Below are positions 26,607 through 34,658 of a stretch of DNA of 64,000 nt, one piece after another. Under the pieces are notes generated by a model. It was not told where the DNA came from, did no database searches, and saw only the letters and a list, made by a program, of their open reading frames with translations. This DNA comes from Planococcus sp. MB-3u-03 (GTDB taxonomy: Bacteria > Bacillota > Bacilli > Bacillales_A > Planococcaceae). The stretch spans positions 2,709,501 to 2,773,500 of the forward strand of contig NZ_CP025135.1 of NCBI RefSeq assembly GCF_002833405.1. The letters are read 5' to 3'. The number at the start of each line of letters is the position of its first letter. Within the stretch, counting starts at the first letter, position 1. The position numbers and the translations under genes were made by a program.

Positions 26607-27551
26607 TCAAAATTCGATGCGGTCGATTTTCGCGCCCGTTGATTCGACGCCTTTCATGTATTTGATGCGTTTCTGGACAGCGGTTTCGTTTACTTGCTCA
26701 TCCGCATGATATGAAGAACGCACCATCGGGCCGGCTTCGCAATGCTTGAAACCTTTCGCCAATGCGATTTCCTTCAACTCCTGGAACTCGTCCGGATGGT
26801 AGTAACGGACGACGTCCAAATGCTTCAATGTCGGTTGCAAATATTGGCCGATCGTCATGATGTCGACTTTGTGCGCCAACAGATCATCCATCGCTTCGAT
26901 AATCTCTTCTTTCGTTTCCCCGAGCCCAACCATGATGCTTGATTTGGTCGGCACATGCGGTGCGATTTCCTTGACCCGCAATAGCAATTCCAGTGAACGA
27001 TCGTAGGTCGCTCTCGCACGGACGCGCTTCGTCAGGCGGCGCACCGTTTCGATATTATGGTTGAAAATATCCGGTTCGCTGCTCATCAACATATGCAGGC
27101 TCTCGTAATCGCCTTTCATATCGGACGGCAAAATCTCGACGGTCGTTTCCGGCATTTTCCGGTGAATGGCACGGACGGTTTCCGCAAAAACTGCAGCCCC
27201 GCCGTCTTTCAAATCATCGCGGGCCACCGCTGTAACGACGACATGCTTCAAGTTCATGATTTCCGTCGATTCCGCTACGCGCTCCGGCTCGCCCCAATCC
27301 AGTTCGTTCGGCAAGCCGGTTTTGACCGCGCAGAACCGGCACGCTCTTGTGCATGTATCTCCCAGAATCATGAAGGTCGCGGTGCGGCGTTCACTCCAGC
27401 ATTCATGGATATTCGGGCATTTTGCTTCCTCGCATACCGTGTTCAATTTTTTCTCGCGCATCAATTTCTTCAGATCATTATAAGTTTCGTTCGTGTTCAA
27501 TTTCACTTTCAGCCATTCGGGTTTACGTTCACGCTGCTTTGTTTTTGTCAT
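26607..27551 (-). CDS. lipA: lipoyl synthase (radical SAM)
   Basis: A 314-residue LipA. The auxiliary cluster motif is [13 protein letters not shown], the radical SAM motif CTRACRFC, and the C-terminal serine ligand motif [11 protein letters not shown]. It inserts sulfur at C6 and C8 of the octanoyl chain on carrier proteins. The ATG at 27551 overlaps the lipM stop (ATGA). It is cotranscribed with lipM and, by position, lies under the TPP riboswitch at 28486-28577. Confidence 0.95.
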   Translation of the reverse strand: MTKTKQRERKPEWLKVKLNTNETYNDLKKLMREKKLNTVCEEAKCPNIHECWSERRTATFMILGDTCTRACRFCAVKTGLPNELDWGEPERVAESTEIMNLKHVVVTAVARDDLKDGGAAVFAETVRAIHRKMPETTVEILPSDMKGDYESLHMLMSSEPDIFNHNIETVRRLTKRVRARATYDRSLELLLRVKEIAPHVPTKSSIMVGLGETKEEIIEAMDDLLAHKVDIMTIGQYLQPTLKHLDVVRYYHPDEFQELKEIALAKGFKHCEAGPMVRSSYHADEQVNETAVQKRIKYMKGVESTGAKIDRIEF

Positions 27552-28384
27552 CGCATAAGTTCCCCTTTCTCTTCTCGTCGGTGGTTCCATTCTTCGCTTG
27601 CGTATTTGGCTTCGAGCACGCGCACTTCTTCTAGCAGTTCAGCTGGTGGTTCGAATTTTTCCAAAAGGATGCCAAGCCCCGTTTCAAATCCATCCTTGAA
27701 TGCCTGTTGTACTTCTTCTAAGCTTGCCGGTTCTTGCAGGAGTTCGTTGATCGCGACGGCGCGTGTGCGGAAAGCTTGGCGCGCCCTTTCCTTCACCGCT
27801 TCACTCGGGTAGACAAACAATTCGAACAAACGGTTTTCATCCAGCTGCAGCGGAATAGATCCGTGCTGCAAAATGATGCCTTGTTTTCTTGTCTGCGCGC
27901 TTCCTGCCGCTTTCCTGCCCTCAACAGTCAATTCATGCCAAGACGGTTCTTCAAAGCATACCGCTGAAGATTCTTTCGAACGCTTCCTCTCCGCAGCGAG
28001 TTGTGCTTGAATCCCTAAATTGCGGTAACCTTCAAGTAAGCCTCGGGAAATGACCAAATACGCTTCTTTTACTGATTTCGGCATGGATGGATGATGTTCC
28101 GGAATCACTACGCTGTAAGTCAATTCCTGATCGTGGAGTACGGCTTTTCCGCCGGTCTGCCTCCTGACCAAGGGTATGCCCAATTGCGCAGCTTTTTCGA
28201 GATCGATGCTGCCATTCAGTTTCTGGAAAAATCCCACTGAAATCCCGGCTGGCGCCCATCCGTAAAACCTGAGCACAGGTTTCATGCCCGTCTTGCGCTG
28301 CCAGTTCATCAATGCTTCGTCCATTGCCATATTGTGGGCCGGCGTGCAAAGCCCCGACTCCATATAGCCCCATGTTTCGTCCAA
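27548..28384 (-). CDS. lipM: octanoyltransferase LipM
   Basis: A 278-residue member of the lipoate ligase fold family. [38 protein letters not shown] and the catalytic cysteine in [14 protein letters not shown] match Bacillus LipM, which moves octanoate from acyl carrier protein to Gcv[22 protein letters not shown] is also typical. The start is TTG 28384 after AGAGGAG; a TGA four codons upstream excludes a longer form. It directly follows the terminator of a TPP riboswitch and overlaps lipA by 4 bases. Confidence 0.93.
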   Translation of the reverse strand: MDETWGYMESGLCTPAHNMAMDEALMNWQRKTGMKPVLRFYGWAPAGISVGFFQKLNGSIDLEKAAQLGIPLVRRQTGGKAVLHDQELTYSVVIPEHHPSMPKSVKEAYLVISRGLLEGYRNLGIQAQLAAERKRSKESSAVCFEEPSWHELTVEGRKAAGSAQTRKQGIILQHGSIPLQLDENRLFELFVYPSEAVKERARQAFRTRAVAINELLQEPASLEEVQQAFKDGFETGLGILLEKFEPPAELLEEVRVLEAKYASEEWNHRREEKGELMR

Positions 28385-28427
28385 AATATCTCAACTCCTC
28401 TCAGCTTATGCATGACTCCAAAGCCCA

Positions 28428-28461
28428 TAAAAAAACACCGCTTTCCATGGGGAAGCGGTGT
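28428..28461 (-). terminator. TPP riboswitch terminator before lipM
   Basis: On the minus strand ACACCGCTT-ccccatgga-AAGCGGTGT is followed by seven T residues. Its 5' strand can instead pair with the 3' edge of the aptamer: 28450-28465 against 28478-28495, 16 pairs apart from a small bulge. This gives an antiterminator. Confidence 0.88.
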
Positions 28462-28485
28462 ATGCAGGCAAAAGGAAGCATACGT

Positions 28486-28577
28486 ACCACTTCCCTACGC
28501 TGGCATGGTCCAGATCAGGTTCAAGGGGTCCAAGCATTCGCTCGTCTCAGCCAGTCAATTCCGGCTCCCCCAGTGGT
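28486..28577 (-). ncRNA. TPP (THI-box) riboswitch upstream of lipM-lipA
   Basis: On the minus strand ACCACT/AGTGGT form P1, and the conserved core follows in order: GGGGGAGCC, GGCTGAGA, GACCCCTTGAACCTGATCTGG, and CATGCCAGCGTAGGGAA. All thiamine pyrophosphate contact elements are present. The next gene downstream on the same strand is lipM, with no thiamine gene in between. Confidence 0.95.
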
Positions 28578-28636
28578 CAGCTATGTATAGTTCTTCTCGA
28601 GCTTATCATTTCTTTCAAGAAATCTCAATATACTAA

Positions 28637-28664
28637 ATAGTATTTTCTTTATATTTTTATCCAA
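28637..28664 (-). promoter_or_regulatory. possible promoter of the TPP riboswitch transcript
   Basis: TTGGAT (28659-28664) and TACTAT (28637-28642) on the minus strand are 16 bases apart in AT-rich DNA, about 60 bases before the aptamer. Confidence 0.45.
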
Positions 28665-28684
28665 TTTATTCAAAAATATCCAAA

Positions 28685-28723
28685 AAAGATTTCCCTATAC
28701 GTTTTGCTGATAGGGAAATCTTT
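28685..28723 (-). terminator. terminator of the RsbR-like gene
   Basis: AAAGATTTCCCTAT pairs with ATAGGGAAATCTTT around an 11-base loop, with a T-rich end on the minus strand. Confidence 0.85.
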
Positions 28724-28727
28724 ATTA

Positions 28728-29747
28728 TTAGATAATCGTCTTGCCGTTCTGCGCCAACGCGAAGTGGATGCTGTGTTGAAGCGTACGGAAGCATTCATAG
28801 CCAGAGAGGTCTACGCCCGCTTCTGTGATGGTCATGCTGGTGTGCGGTGAAATACCGGCCAGCACCGTTTTCGTCCCGATCAAATTCGCGGCCGACCCTA
28901 ATTTTTCGATCAGCATCGCCGCATGCTGGTTGAAACTTTCATTCAGCCCGGTCAAATCGAGGAGCAAGTAACGCGCTTTGTATTTCGGCAAATTCTCAAG
29001 CGTTTTGGTCAATAACTCTTCAGCACGCGCTTCATCATAGCGTCCGAGAAGCGGAACGACCACAATATCTTCGAGCACTGGAATAAGCGGTGAAGTGATT
29101 TCCCGGATCATGTCATGGAGATCCGCTGTCTTTTCATCCACCAGCTGTTCGAGTTCGCGGATTTTCTCCGATTCTTTGCGGCGTGCCAGTGTATGGATGT
29201 TCTTTTCAATCGTCTCTTCTGACGGGAAATAGCGGATCAGGCATTCATCATGCCCTTCAATCTGCGAGTGGACCACTTCATACCAAATGCTGCGGCCGAG
29301 GAGCGAGCTGAAGATTCCCGCGTAATGGGCCGGCAAGAAACTGCCGCCGGTCTTTTTTCCTTGTGCCACATTGATCTGATATTCCCAGCTGTTTTTCAGC
29401 GTCACTTCCAAAGTGGCGGCTTCTATATCCAAATTGCGGATGGATGCCAATCCCCAGCCAGCTGATGCATATGTATTGGTTATAAGTTCCGAAGCTTTAA
29501 AAACGGAAATCCCGCCCATTTTGTGGAAATAATCCCCCACTACCTGGCCTTGGCGAAATCCTGTCGACTCCAAAACGACAGTTGCTGCGTCTTCCCCAGA
29601 GATTTCCTCGATGGAATCAAAGAACATTTTCATCGCAGTGGAAGTCCAGAACAGTACGGAATTCTGCCCTTCAAAGAGGAAGCGCCCTTGTGGGAGATCC
29701 CATTCAAAATCCAGGCCGCCCACGTTTACCTTCGTTTGTTGCGTCAT
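28728..29747 (-). CDS. RsbR-like stressosome protein with STAS domain
   Basis: A 339-residue protein. The N-terminal half (about 1-200) resembles a V4R/XylR_N-type sensor fold (VVLESTGFRQGQVVGDYF, FLPAHYAGIFSSLLGRSIWYEV). The C-terminal STAS domain has RYLLLDLTGLNESFNQHAAM and AGISPHTSMTITEAGVDLSG, aligning with the RsbR sites phosphorylated by RsbT. ATG 29747 has AAGGAGG upstream and was preferred to the longer ORF. Nearby SigB-like promoters and a YdaG-like gene fit a general stress role. No RsbS or RsbT gene is in view. Confidence 0.78.
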   Translation of the reverse strand: MTQQTKVNVGGLDFEWDLPQGRFLFEGQNSVLFWTSTAMKMFFDSIEEISGEDAATVVLESTGFRQGQVVGDYFHKMGGISVFKASELITNTYASAGWGLASIRNLDIEAATLEVTLKNSWEYQINVAQGKKTGGSFLPAHYAGIFSSLLGRSIWYEVVHSQIEGHDECLIRYFPSEETIEKNIHTLARRKESEKIRELEQLVDEKTADLHDMIREITSPLIPVLEDIVVVPLLGRYDEARAEELLTKTLENLPKYKARYLLLDLTGLNESFNQHAAMLIEKLGSAANLIGTKTVLAGISPHTSMTITEAGVDLSGYECFRTLQHSIHFALAQNGKTII

Positions 29748-29820
29748 TGTATAGCCATCCTCCTTATTTAGCACTATTAAATAATCATACGCCAGCCGGG
29801 TATCCCCAGCAAGTTCTAAT

Positions 29821-29847
29821 GTTTTAAAGCACTCCAATTAAGGAATA
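29821..29847 (+). promoter_or_regulatory. possible SigB promoter
   Basis: GTTTTA (29821-29826) and GGAATA (29842-29847) are 15 bases apart, 35 bases before the next ATG. Match to the SigB consensus (GTTTAA, GGGTAT) is partial. Confidence 0.4.
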
Positions 29848-29881
29848 GATAGACAAGAACGCTAAAGGAGAGGTGCTAACG

Positions 29882-30112
29882 ATGGCAGAAAAAGACCGTT
29901 TCAACGAAAAGGAACGAAAAACAAGCGACGGAGCTCCAATGGACAATCCTGAGCAAGTTAAGACAGATAAAGAAACCATGACAGAAATGCACGAAGAAGA
30001 AATGAATGTGGATTCCATCCCATTGGAAGACTTGAAGCAGGACATGAAAGACGAAAAAAATCCCCGTGATACGAAAGATGATTCAGCAAGCGAGGAAAAA
30101 CATCCAGAATGA
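29882..30112 (+). CDS. small acidic hydrophilic protein, possibly stress-induced
   Basis: A 76-residue protein, almost wholly charged or polar (MAEKDRFNEKERKTSDGAP, then MTEMHEEEMNVD), with no predicted hydrophobic core, so probably disordered. ATG 29882 follows AAAGGAGAGG. It has its own terminator. The possible SigB promoter and its neighbours suggest a general stress protein. I do not recognise the family. Confidence 0.65.
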   Translation: MAEKDRFNEKERKTSDGAPMDNPEQVKTDKETMTEMHEEEMNVDSIPLEDLKQDMKDEKNPRDTKDDSASEEKHPE

Positions 30113-30118
30113 TTTCTT

Positions 30119-30143
30119 CTGCGGGCTTATCGCCCGCAGTTTT
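30119..30143 (+). terminator. terminator of the small acidic protein gene
   Basis: TGCGGGC-ttatc-GCCCGCA followed by GTTTTCC. Confidence 0.75.
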
Positions 30144-30179
30144 CCTGGCAAACGATACTACTGTAAAGGAGAGATTTGA

Positions 30180-30602
30180 ATGGCACAACAAGAATTAAAA
30201 CAACAAGCATTGAAAATTTTGGAAGACAGCATGATCGGGACTTTGGCAACGATCAAAGACAACAAGCCGCATTCCCGTTATATGACATTCTTCAATGACG
30301 AATTTACATTGTACACGGCTACAAGCAAGCAGACACAGAAAGTGGACGAGCTCGAGAAGAATCCTAACGCCCATATCCTGCTTGGCTACGAAGGGGAAGG
30401 CGTCGGCGATAGCTTCCTAGAAATCGAAGGCCAGATGTCGCTGCGGGATGACCGTGAGCTGATCGACAAAGTGTGGAACGAACACTTGACCGGCTGGTTC
30501 GATGGCCCAGAAGACCCCAACTTGATCATCCTGGCAATTACGCCAACGCGTGTCCGTTTAATGAACCGCAAAGGCAAAGATCCACAAACAATCGAATTAT
30601 AA
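30180..30602 (+). CDS. YdaG-like general stress protein (pyridoxamine phosphate oxidase fold)
   Basis: A 140-residue split-barrel flavin-binding protein. MIGTLATIKDNKPHSRYMTF, LYTATSKQTQKVDELEKNP and HILLGYEGEG resemble general stress protein 26 (YdaG) of Bacillus, a SigB-controlled family. It likely binds FMN or a related cofactor; the reaction is unknown. The ATG follows AAAGGAGAG. Confidence 0.85.
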   Translation: MAQQELKQQALKILEDSMIGTLATIKDNKPHSRYMTFFNDEFTLYTATSKQTQKVDELEKNPNAHILLGYEGEGVGDSFLEIEGQMSLRDDRELIDKVWNEHLTGWFDGPEDPNLIILAITPTRVRLMNRKGKDPQTIEL

Positions 30603-30630
30603 AAAAAGCCTCCGCTATCGGAGGCTTTTT
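30602..30630. terminator. bidirectional terminator
   Basis: AAAAGCCTCCG-ctat-CGGAGGCTTTT between the YdaG-like gene and nsrR. On the minus strand it overlaps the last bases of nsrR. Confidence 0.85.
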
Positions 30631-31063
30631 ACGTGCGCAATAAATCACGTAATCCTTCTTTATTAAATAGAAGATCTTGCAAATTGTATTCATCCAATAC
30701 TGACAGATACGCATGCAGTGCCTTGCCGAGAACACCACGTAGCCCGCAGATCGGGGAAATCGGGCACATATTGGTCTCTGGATTGAAACATTCCACCAAG
30801 TGGAAATCTTCTTCCATTTTACGGACGACCTTGCCGACATTGATGTTCTCGGGACGGTCCGCCAAACGAATGCCGCCTCCCCTGCCCCTGACCGTCTCGA
30901 TAAATCCCGCTTTGCCGAGTTCGAATGTCACTTTCATCAAATGGTTTTTCGATATATGATAAGCATCGGAAATTTCCTGTATGGTTGTCAGTTTGCCATC
31001 TTCTTTTGTTCCCAAATAGATGAGTACGCGCAATGAATAATCCGTATACATCGTTAATCTCAT
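30629..31063 (-). CDS. nsrR: NsrR, nitric oxide-sensing Rrf2 family repressor
   Basis: A 144-residue Rrf2 protein: MRLTMYTDYSLRVLIYL, ISKNHLMKV, RGRGGGIRLA, and the iron-sulfur cysteines in VECFNPETNMCPISPICGL. This matches NsrR, whose [4Fe-4S] cluster reacts with NO. ATG 31063 after GGGAAGGTG is preferred to a start 21 codons upstream. It is divergent from hmp, and an NsrR-type operator lies between them. Confidence 0.93.
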   Translation of the reverse strand: MRLTMYTDYSLRVLIYLGTKEDGKLTTIQEISDAYHISKNHLMKVTFELGKAGFIETVRGRGGGIRLADRPENINVGKVVRKMEEDFHLVECFNPETNMCPISPICGLRGVLGKALHAYLSVLDEYNLQDLLFNKEGLRDLLRT

Positions 31064-31201
31064 TGGTTTCACCTTCCCTGCACGTTTATTATACGCGCCG
31101 CCATAATTTCTGGAAAGGAAACGCATCTGCAGAATCGGGGCTTTTTCAGCCCATTATTCCATGTGTGACTTTTCTGTGAAATGAAATGTGTCTAAATTTT
31201 A

Positions 31202-31224
31202 AAGATGTATTTTAAATATATCTT
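31202..31224. promoter_or_regulatory. NsrR operator
   Basis: AAGATGTATTT-T-AAATATATCTT is an 11+1+11 near-perfect dyad with the NsrR pattern AAGATGYATTT-N-AAATRCATCTT. It lies 56 bases before hmp, at or near the -35 of a promoter with a TATAGT -10 near 31243. Confidence 0.85.
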
Positions 31225-31279
31225 TTAAACTCCTTTCGGTTTATAGTGGGATTATAGAAAACAAAAGGAGAGATTGACT

Positions 31280-32461
31280 ATGTTATCCGAACAAACAAGA
31301 ACCATTGTCAAATCCACTGCCCCTGTATTAGCTGAACACGGAAAAACCATCACCACCGTTTTTTACAGCAATATGTTCGAAGCGCATCCGGAACTTTTAA
31401 ATATTTTTAACCAAGCCAACCAAAAACAAGGCCGCCAGCAAACGGCGCTTGCCAATACTGTGTATGCAGCTGCGGTGCATATCGATAATCTCGAAGCGAT
31501 CCTTCCAGCAGTTGTCCAGATCGCCAATAAACACGTCAGCCTTGGCGTTAAAGCTGAACATTACCCAATCGTCGGGGAATACTTGCTGAAAGCGATCAAA
31601 GAAGTACTTGGCGATGCGGCGACAGATGAGATCATCAATGCCTGGGCAGAAGCATACGGCGTCATTGCCGATGTCTTCATCAGCATCGAAAACGGCATGT
31701 ACGAAAAATCCGAAACCCAGGAAAACGGCTGGAGCTTCTTCAAAGACTTCACCATTGCACGCAAAGTGAAAGAAAGCGAAAACATCACTTCGTTCTATCT
31801 AAAACCGGCTGATGGCAAGAATGTGCCGAGCTATGAAGCTGGCCAATACATCACGGTTCGCCTTGCGATCCCTGGAGAAGAATTCCTTTTCAACCGCCAA
31901 TACAGCTTGTCACAAGCATCACGTCCGGATGAGTTCCGCATTTCCGTCAAACGCGAAGCCGATAACGACCCGAACGGAATGGTTTCCGTCTACTTGCACG
32001 AAAACATGAACGAAGGCGACACCATCGAAGTGAGTGCGCCTGCCGGCGAATTCGTGCTCGATACAAAACGCGAAACGCCAGTGGCATTCGTCAGCGGCGG
32101 CGTAGGTATCACGCCGATGATGAGCATGTTCGAAACCGTTGCAACGCAAACACCGGAACGCCCGGTTTCATTCCTTCATGCAGCACGTAATGAAACTTTG
32201 CATGCATTCGACAAAGACGTCCAAAAATACGTCGCCACAATGGACAATGCAAAATACAAAACTTTGTATTCCGATGAACCGCAAGGCTATATCACTCGTG
32301 AAATCCTGGAAGATATGGTCGATGCAAGCGGCGAAGTATACGTTTGCGGACCGGTTCCATTCATGGAGAAAATGATCAGCGAATTGCGTGCACTCGGCAT
32401 GTCCGATGAACAGATCCACTATGAATTCTTCGGCCCTGCTGTAGCCCTGCAATCCGTCTAA
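31280..32461 (+). CDS. hmp: flavohemoglobin, nitric oxide dioxygenase
   Basis: A 393-residue Hmp. The globin domain (about 1-135) carries the proximal histidine in ANKHVSLGVKAEHYP. The FAD domain has FNRQYSLSQ and the NAD domain has FVSGGVGITPMMSM and VYVCGPVPFM. It converts NO to nitrate. ATG 31280 is spaced 9 bases from AAAGGAG, so the TTG at 31274 was rejected. It is divergent from nsrR with the operator between. Confidence 0.96.
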   Translation: MLSEQTRTIVKSTAPVLAEHGKTITTVFYSNMFEAHPELLNIFNQANQKQGRQQTALANTVYAAAVHIDNLEAILPAVVQIANKHVSLGVKAEHYPIVGEYLLKAIKEVLGDAATDEIINAWAEAYGVIADVFISIENGMYEKSETQENGWSFFKDFTIARKVKESENITSFYLKPADGKNVPSYEAGQYITVRLAIPGEEFLFNRQYSLSQASRPDEFRISVKREADNDPNGMVSVYLHENMNEGDTIEVSAPAGEFVLDTKRETPVAFVSGGVGITPMMSMFETVATQTPERPVSFLHAARNETLHAFDKDVQKYVATMDNAKYKTLYSDEPQGYITREILEDMVDASGEVYVCGPVPFMEKMISELRALGMSDEQIHYEFFGPAVALQSV

Positions 32462-32466
32462 ACAGC

Positions 32467-32502
32467 AAAAGCCGCTTCCCGATTGAGGGAAGCGGCTTTT
32501 TT
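32467..32502 (+). terminator. terminator of hmp
   Basis: AAAGCCGCTTCCC pairs with GGGAAGCGGCTTTT, followed by T residues. Confidence 0.9.
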
Positions 32503-32557
32503 GATGCTTGGCAGCCCCGCCCTATTCCGGTAGCATGGAGAAAAAGGGGGAATTGAG

Positions 32558-33241
32558 ATGCACTTGCCTATGGCCGTTAAACAAGCACTCCAAATGCAAT
32601 CGGTCATCGTCGACCGGCTTCCTGCCCATCCCTTTTCTTCTTCCAATCCGGAGATATTGATTGAAGAGTTAAAGGACTGGAGCGGAACGGAAAACAATGG
32701 AGTGGCTGTTTCTTATTTTTTTCGCCAAATCGCATTATTCGTGACGGCCCAATTCAGCTTAATCCACCAGCAGGGCGGATATTTCAAGACCCCGCCTGAA
32801 AAACTTGGCTATGGCCGGATACAGAATTACGGCTTGCCGCTCATTTCTTTTCACGTCGAGTCAGCTGATTTCATTGAAATTCCCGCTGAACAAAGAAGCG
32901 AAGCTTTCCGGTATGTATTGATCGGGCAGACAGATGCGCTGCTCCGGCAATTGCGCCGCCACGCAAAGATATCGCCGATTACGTGCTGGGAAAATGTGCT
33001 CGGCTCACTTGCTTGGTATTACGCAAACCTTCAAAGACACTATCCGCGGATGGCCGCTGAAGATCTCGAATGGCTGATGGAAGACCAGAATTGGGAACCC
33101 CTCCGCAAATCCCAGTGGCGCAATTTCATCGGCACCACGCCCCTTGAACGGGCAGTCTCCGTGCCAATGCGGAAAACTTGCTGCTTGTATAAGGAATTGG
33201 CGGCGTTCGATACATGCACGTTTTGCCCACAACCCCATTAA
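32558..33241 (+). CDS. FhuF-like [2Fe-2S] siderophore reductase
   Basis: A 227-residue protein with no signal peptide. The C-terminus has MRKTCCLYKELAAFDTCTFCPQ, the cysteine pattern (CC-x10-C-x2-C) that binds the [2Fe-2S] cluster in FhuF-type ferric-siderophore reductases. The rest is weakly similar to that family. ATG 32558 follows AAAAAGGGGG. No siderophore transporter is adjacent, and I see no Fur box. It may reduce imported ferric siderophores, but the substrate is unknown. Confidence 0.7.
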   Translation: MHLPMAVKQALQMQSVIVDRLPAHPFSSSNPEILIEELKDWSGTENNGVAVSYFFRQIALFVTAQFSLIHQQGGYFKTPPEKLGYGRIQNYGLPLISFHVESADFIEIPAEQRSEAFRYVLIGQTDALLRQLRRHAKISPITCWENVLGSLAWYYANLQRHYPRMAAEDLEWLMEDQNWEPLRKSQWRNFIGTTPLERAVSVPMRKTCCLYKELAAFDTCTFCPQPH

Positions 33242-33270
33242 AAAAGCTCCGGCTGGGCCGGAGCTTTTTA
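33241..33270. terminator. bidirectional terminator
   Basis: AAAAAGCTCCGGC-tgg-GCCGGAGCTTTTT between convergent genes. Confidence 0.9.
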
Positions 33271-34134
33271 TTATTTCTCGAAAACTTCATGCAGAATCTT
33301 GTCTGCACTATTATTGATCAGGTTTTTATGGATGCAGCTGTTGGGCTTTTTGTGGAGCGCTTTCGAAAATGACTGGGCGTGCTCAGCTTCCCCGATGACG
33401 TGGATTTCTTCCCAGCGCCGCTCTTTTTTCAACTTCTCGATTTTCGCGCCCATGTCTTTATAGAAACGGTCCAAGTTTTCTTTTAAACGGTGGTCGAGTT
33501 CATCGACAGGGCTTCCCCCGCCGCTTCCCCCGATGACCGGGCTGTTTCCGCCAGCAGCGCCGCCGCCAGTCGAACCAGCGCCGCTGCGGCCTTGGATGCG
33601 CCCCGAGCTTCTGACGCCTTTTTGCTCAGTCCATACTTCAAGGCCTGCGTCGAATTCGTAATAGACTTCTTCATTGACGATGCCGACAGATGTATCAAGC
33701 ACGCGGATGCCTTTGAAGCTCGGCAGGATCACGCCTGCATATGGATATGCTTTGTAGATATAGCGCAATTGGTCGAGTGCCGGTTTGTTTTCCCATTGGA
33801 AATCGGTTTTGACGGAAATCTGCAAATGCTTCACCCAAAACAGGTCGTCTTGAGTGGATGCAAAAATAACGACACCCTTCTGGAGGTCGCCTTGATTGTC
33901 CAATATTTCCTTTTCCACTTTTTTACGTAATTCTTTGTAGGCTTTCAATTCCTTTTCATCTTTTGAGGCGGTCAAATACTCGTCGAGGCGCTTCAGGCCG
34001 TTCTTCAACTGGATCTTCCAGGCCCCGTTCTGTGCTTCACGGTCTGCCGGGTTCGTATTGAGATATACACTCAATACACAGCGGTCTTCACATTCGAATT
34101 GTTTCAGCTCTTGGATTTCGTCGTATAATGTCAT
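33271..34134 (-). CDS. bacterial aeRF1-like (VLRF1/baeRF) protein
   Basis: A 287-residue protein. The N-terminal part contains CVLSVYLNTNPADRE, typical of bacterial relatives of archaeal release factor 1, and KGVVIFASTQDDLFWVKHL. A central glycine/serine-rich loop replaces the catalytic GGQ loop: GSTGGGAAGGN and GGSGGGSPVDEL. The C-terminal part (IHVIGEAEHAQSFSKALH) resembles domain 3. Family proposals include ribosome-associated peptidyl-tRNA hydrolysis or rescue, but function in bacteria is largely untested. ATG 34134 follows AAAGGAGG. Confidence 0.7.
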   Translation of the reverse strand: MTLYDEIQELKQFECEDRCVLSVYLNTNPADREAQNGAWKIQLKNGLKRLDEYLTASKDEKELKAYKELRKKVEKEILDNQGDLQKGVVIFASTQDDLFWVKHLQISVKTDFQWENKPALDQLRYIYKAYPYAGVILPSFKGIRVLDTSVGIVNEEVYYEFDAGLEVWTEQKGVRSSGRIQGRSGAGSTGGGAAGGNSPVIGGSGGGSPVDELDHRLKENLDRFYKDMGAKIEKLKKERRWEEIHVIGEAEHAQSFSKALHKKPNSCIHKNLINNSADKILHEVFEK

Positions 34135-34231
34135 TCACCCATCATCCTCCTTTAATCCTTACTTGTTATCTGAATACCCCAACCGCCTGTGCTTAAACGG
34201 CAGCCACCCTTTTCTTTTTCAATATTCCAAC

Positions 34232-34257
34232 GTTTAAATTGTCCTGTCTGTGGTAAA
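34232..34257 (+). promoter_or_regulatory. possible SigB promoter of the DUF3243 gene
   Basis: GTTTAA (34232-34237) and GGTAAA (34252-34257) are 14 bases apart, 41 bases before the ATG. The -35 is perfect, the -10 partial. Confidence 0.45.
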
Positions 34258-34297
34258 CAATTACTAGCAACAAAAAATGACGAGGAGTGAATTATAC

Positions 34298-34609
34298 ATG
34301 GAAAACATTGATAAAAAAGTAGAAGAGAAATTGAGCAATACGGATAATAAGAAGAAAGAACAGATTTTAGCGGAATTCTCGACTTTCATCGACTATTTGG
34401 GCGATAAAGTTCAGATGGGCGAGAAAATGGGCTTAAGCGAAGAGCGCATCGCGCAGCTGGCGTCTAAAGTAGCCGATTACCTGGCGAAAAAAGAAGACCC
34501 GAAAAATAGCGAAGAGTACCTATTGCAGCGCTTATGGCAAGTAGGCGACAAAGAAGAGCAGCATATGCTCGCCCATATGCTAGTCAAGTTGGCAAAAGAA
34601 CAGAACTGA
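34298..34609 (+). CDS. DUF3243 (YmfJ-like) protein
   Basis: A 103-residue helical protein. FIDYLGDKVQMGEKMGLSEERI and LWQVGDKEEQHMLAHMLVKL fit DUF3243, known from Bacillus YmfJ. An N-terminal Lys/Asn-rich extension is present. ATG 34298 follows GAGGAGTG. Function unknown. Confidence 0.82.
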   Translation: MENIDKKVEEKLSNTDNKKKEQILAEFSTFIDYLGDKVQMGEKMGLSEERIAQLASKVADYLAKKEDPKNSEEYLLQRLWQVGDKEEQHMLAHMLVKLAKEQN

Positions 34610-34614
34610 TCACG

Positions 34615-34647
34615 CAAAAAGCCTGAGCTTAACCGCTCAGGCTTTTT
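34615..34647. terminator. bidirectional terminator
   Basis: AAAAAGCCTGAGC-ttaacc-GCTCAGGCTTTTT. Confidence 0.88.
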
Positions 34648-34658
34648 CCTACGCTCAG

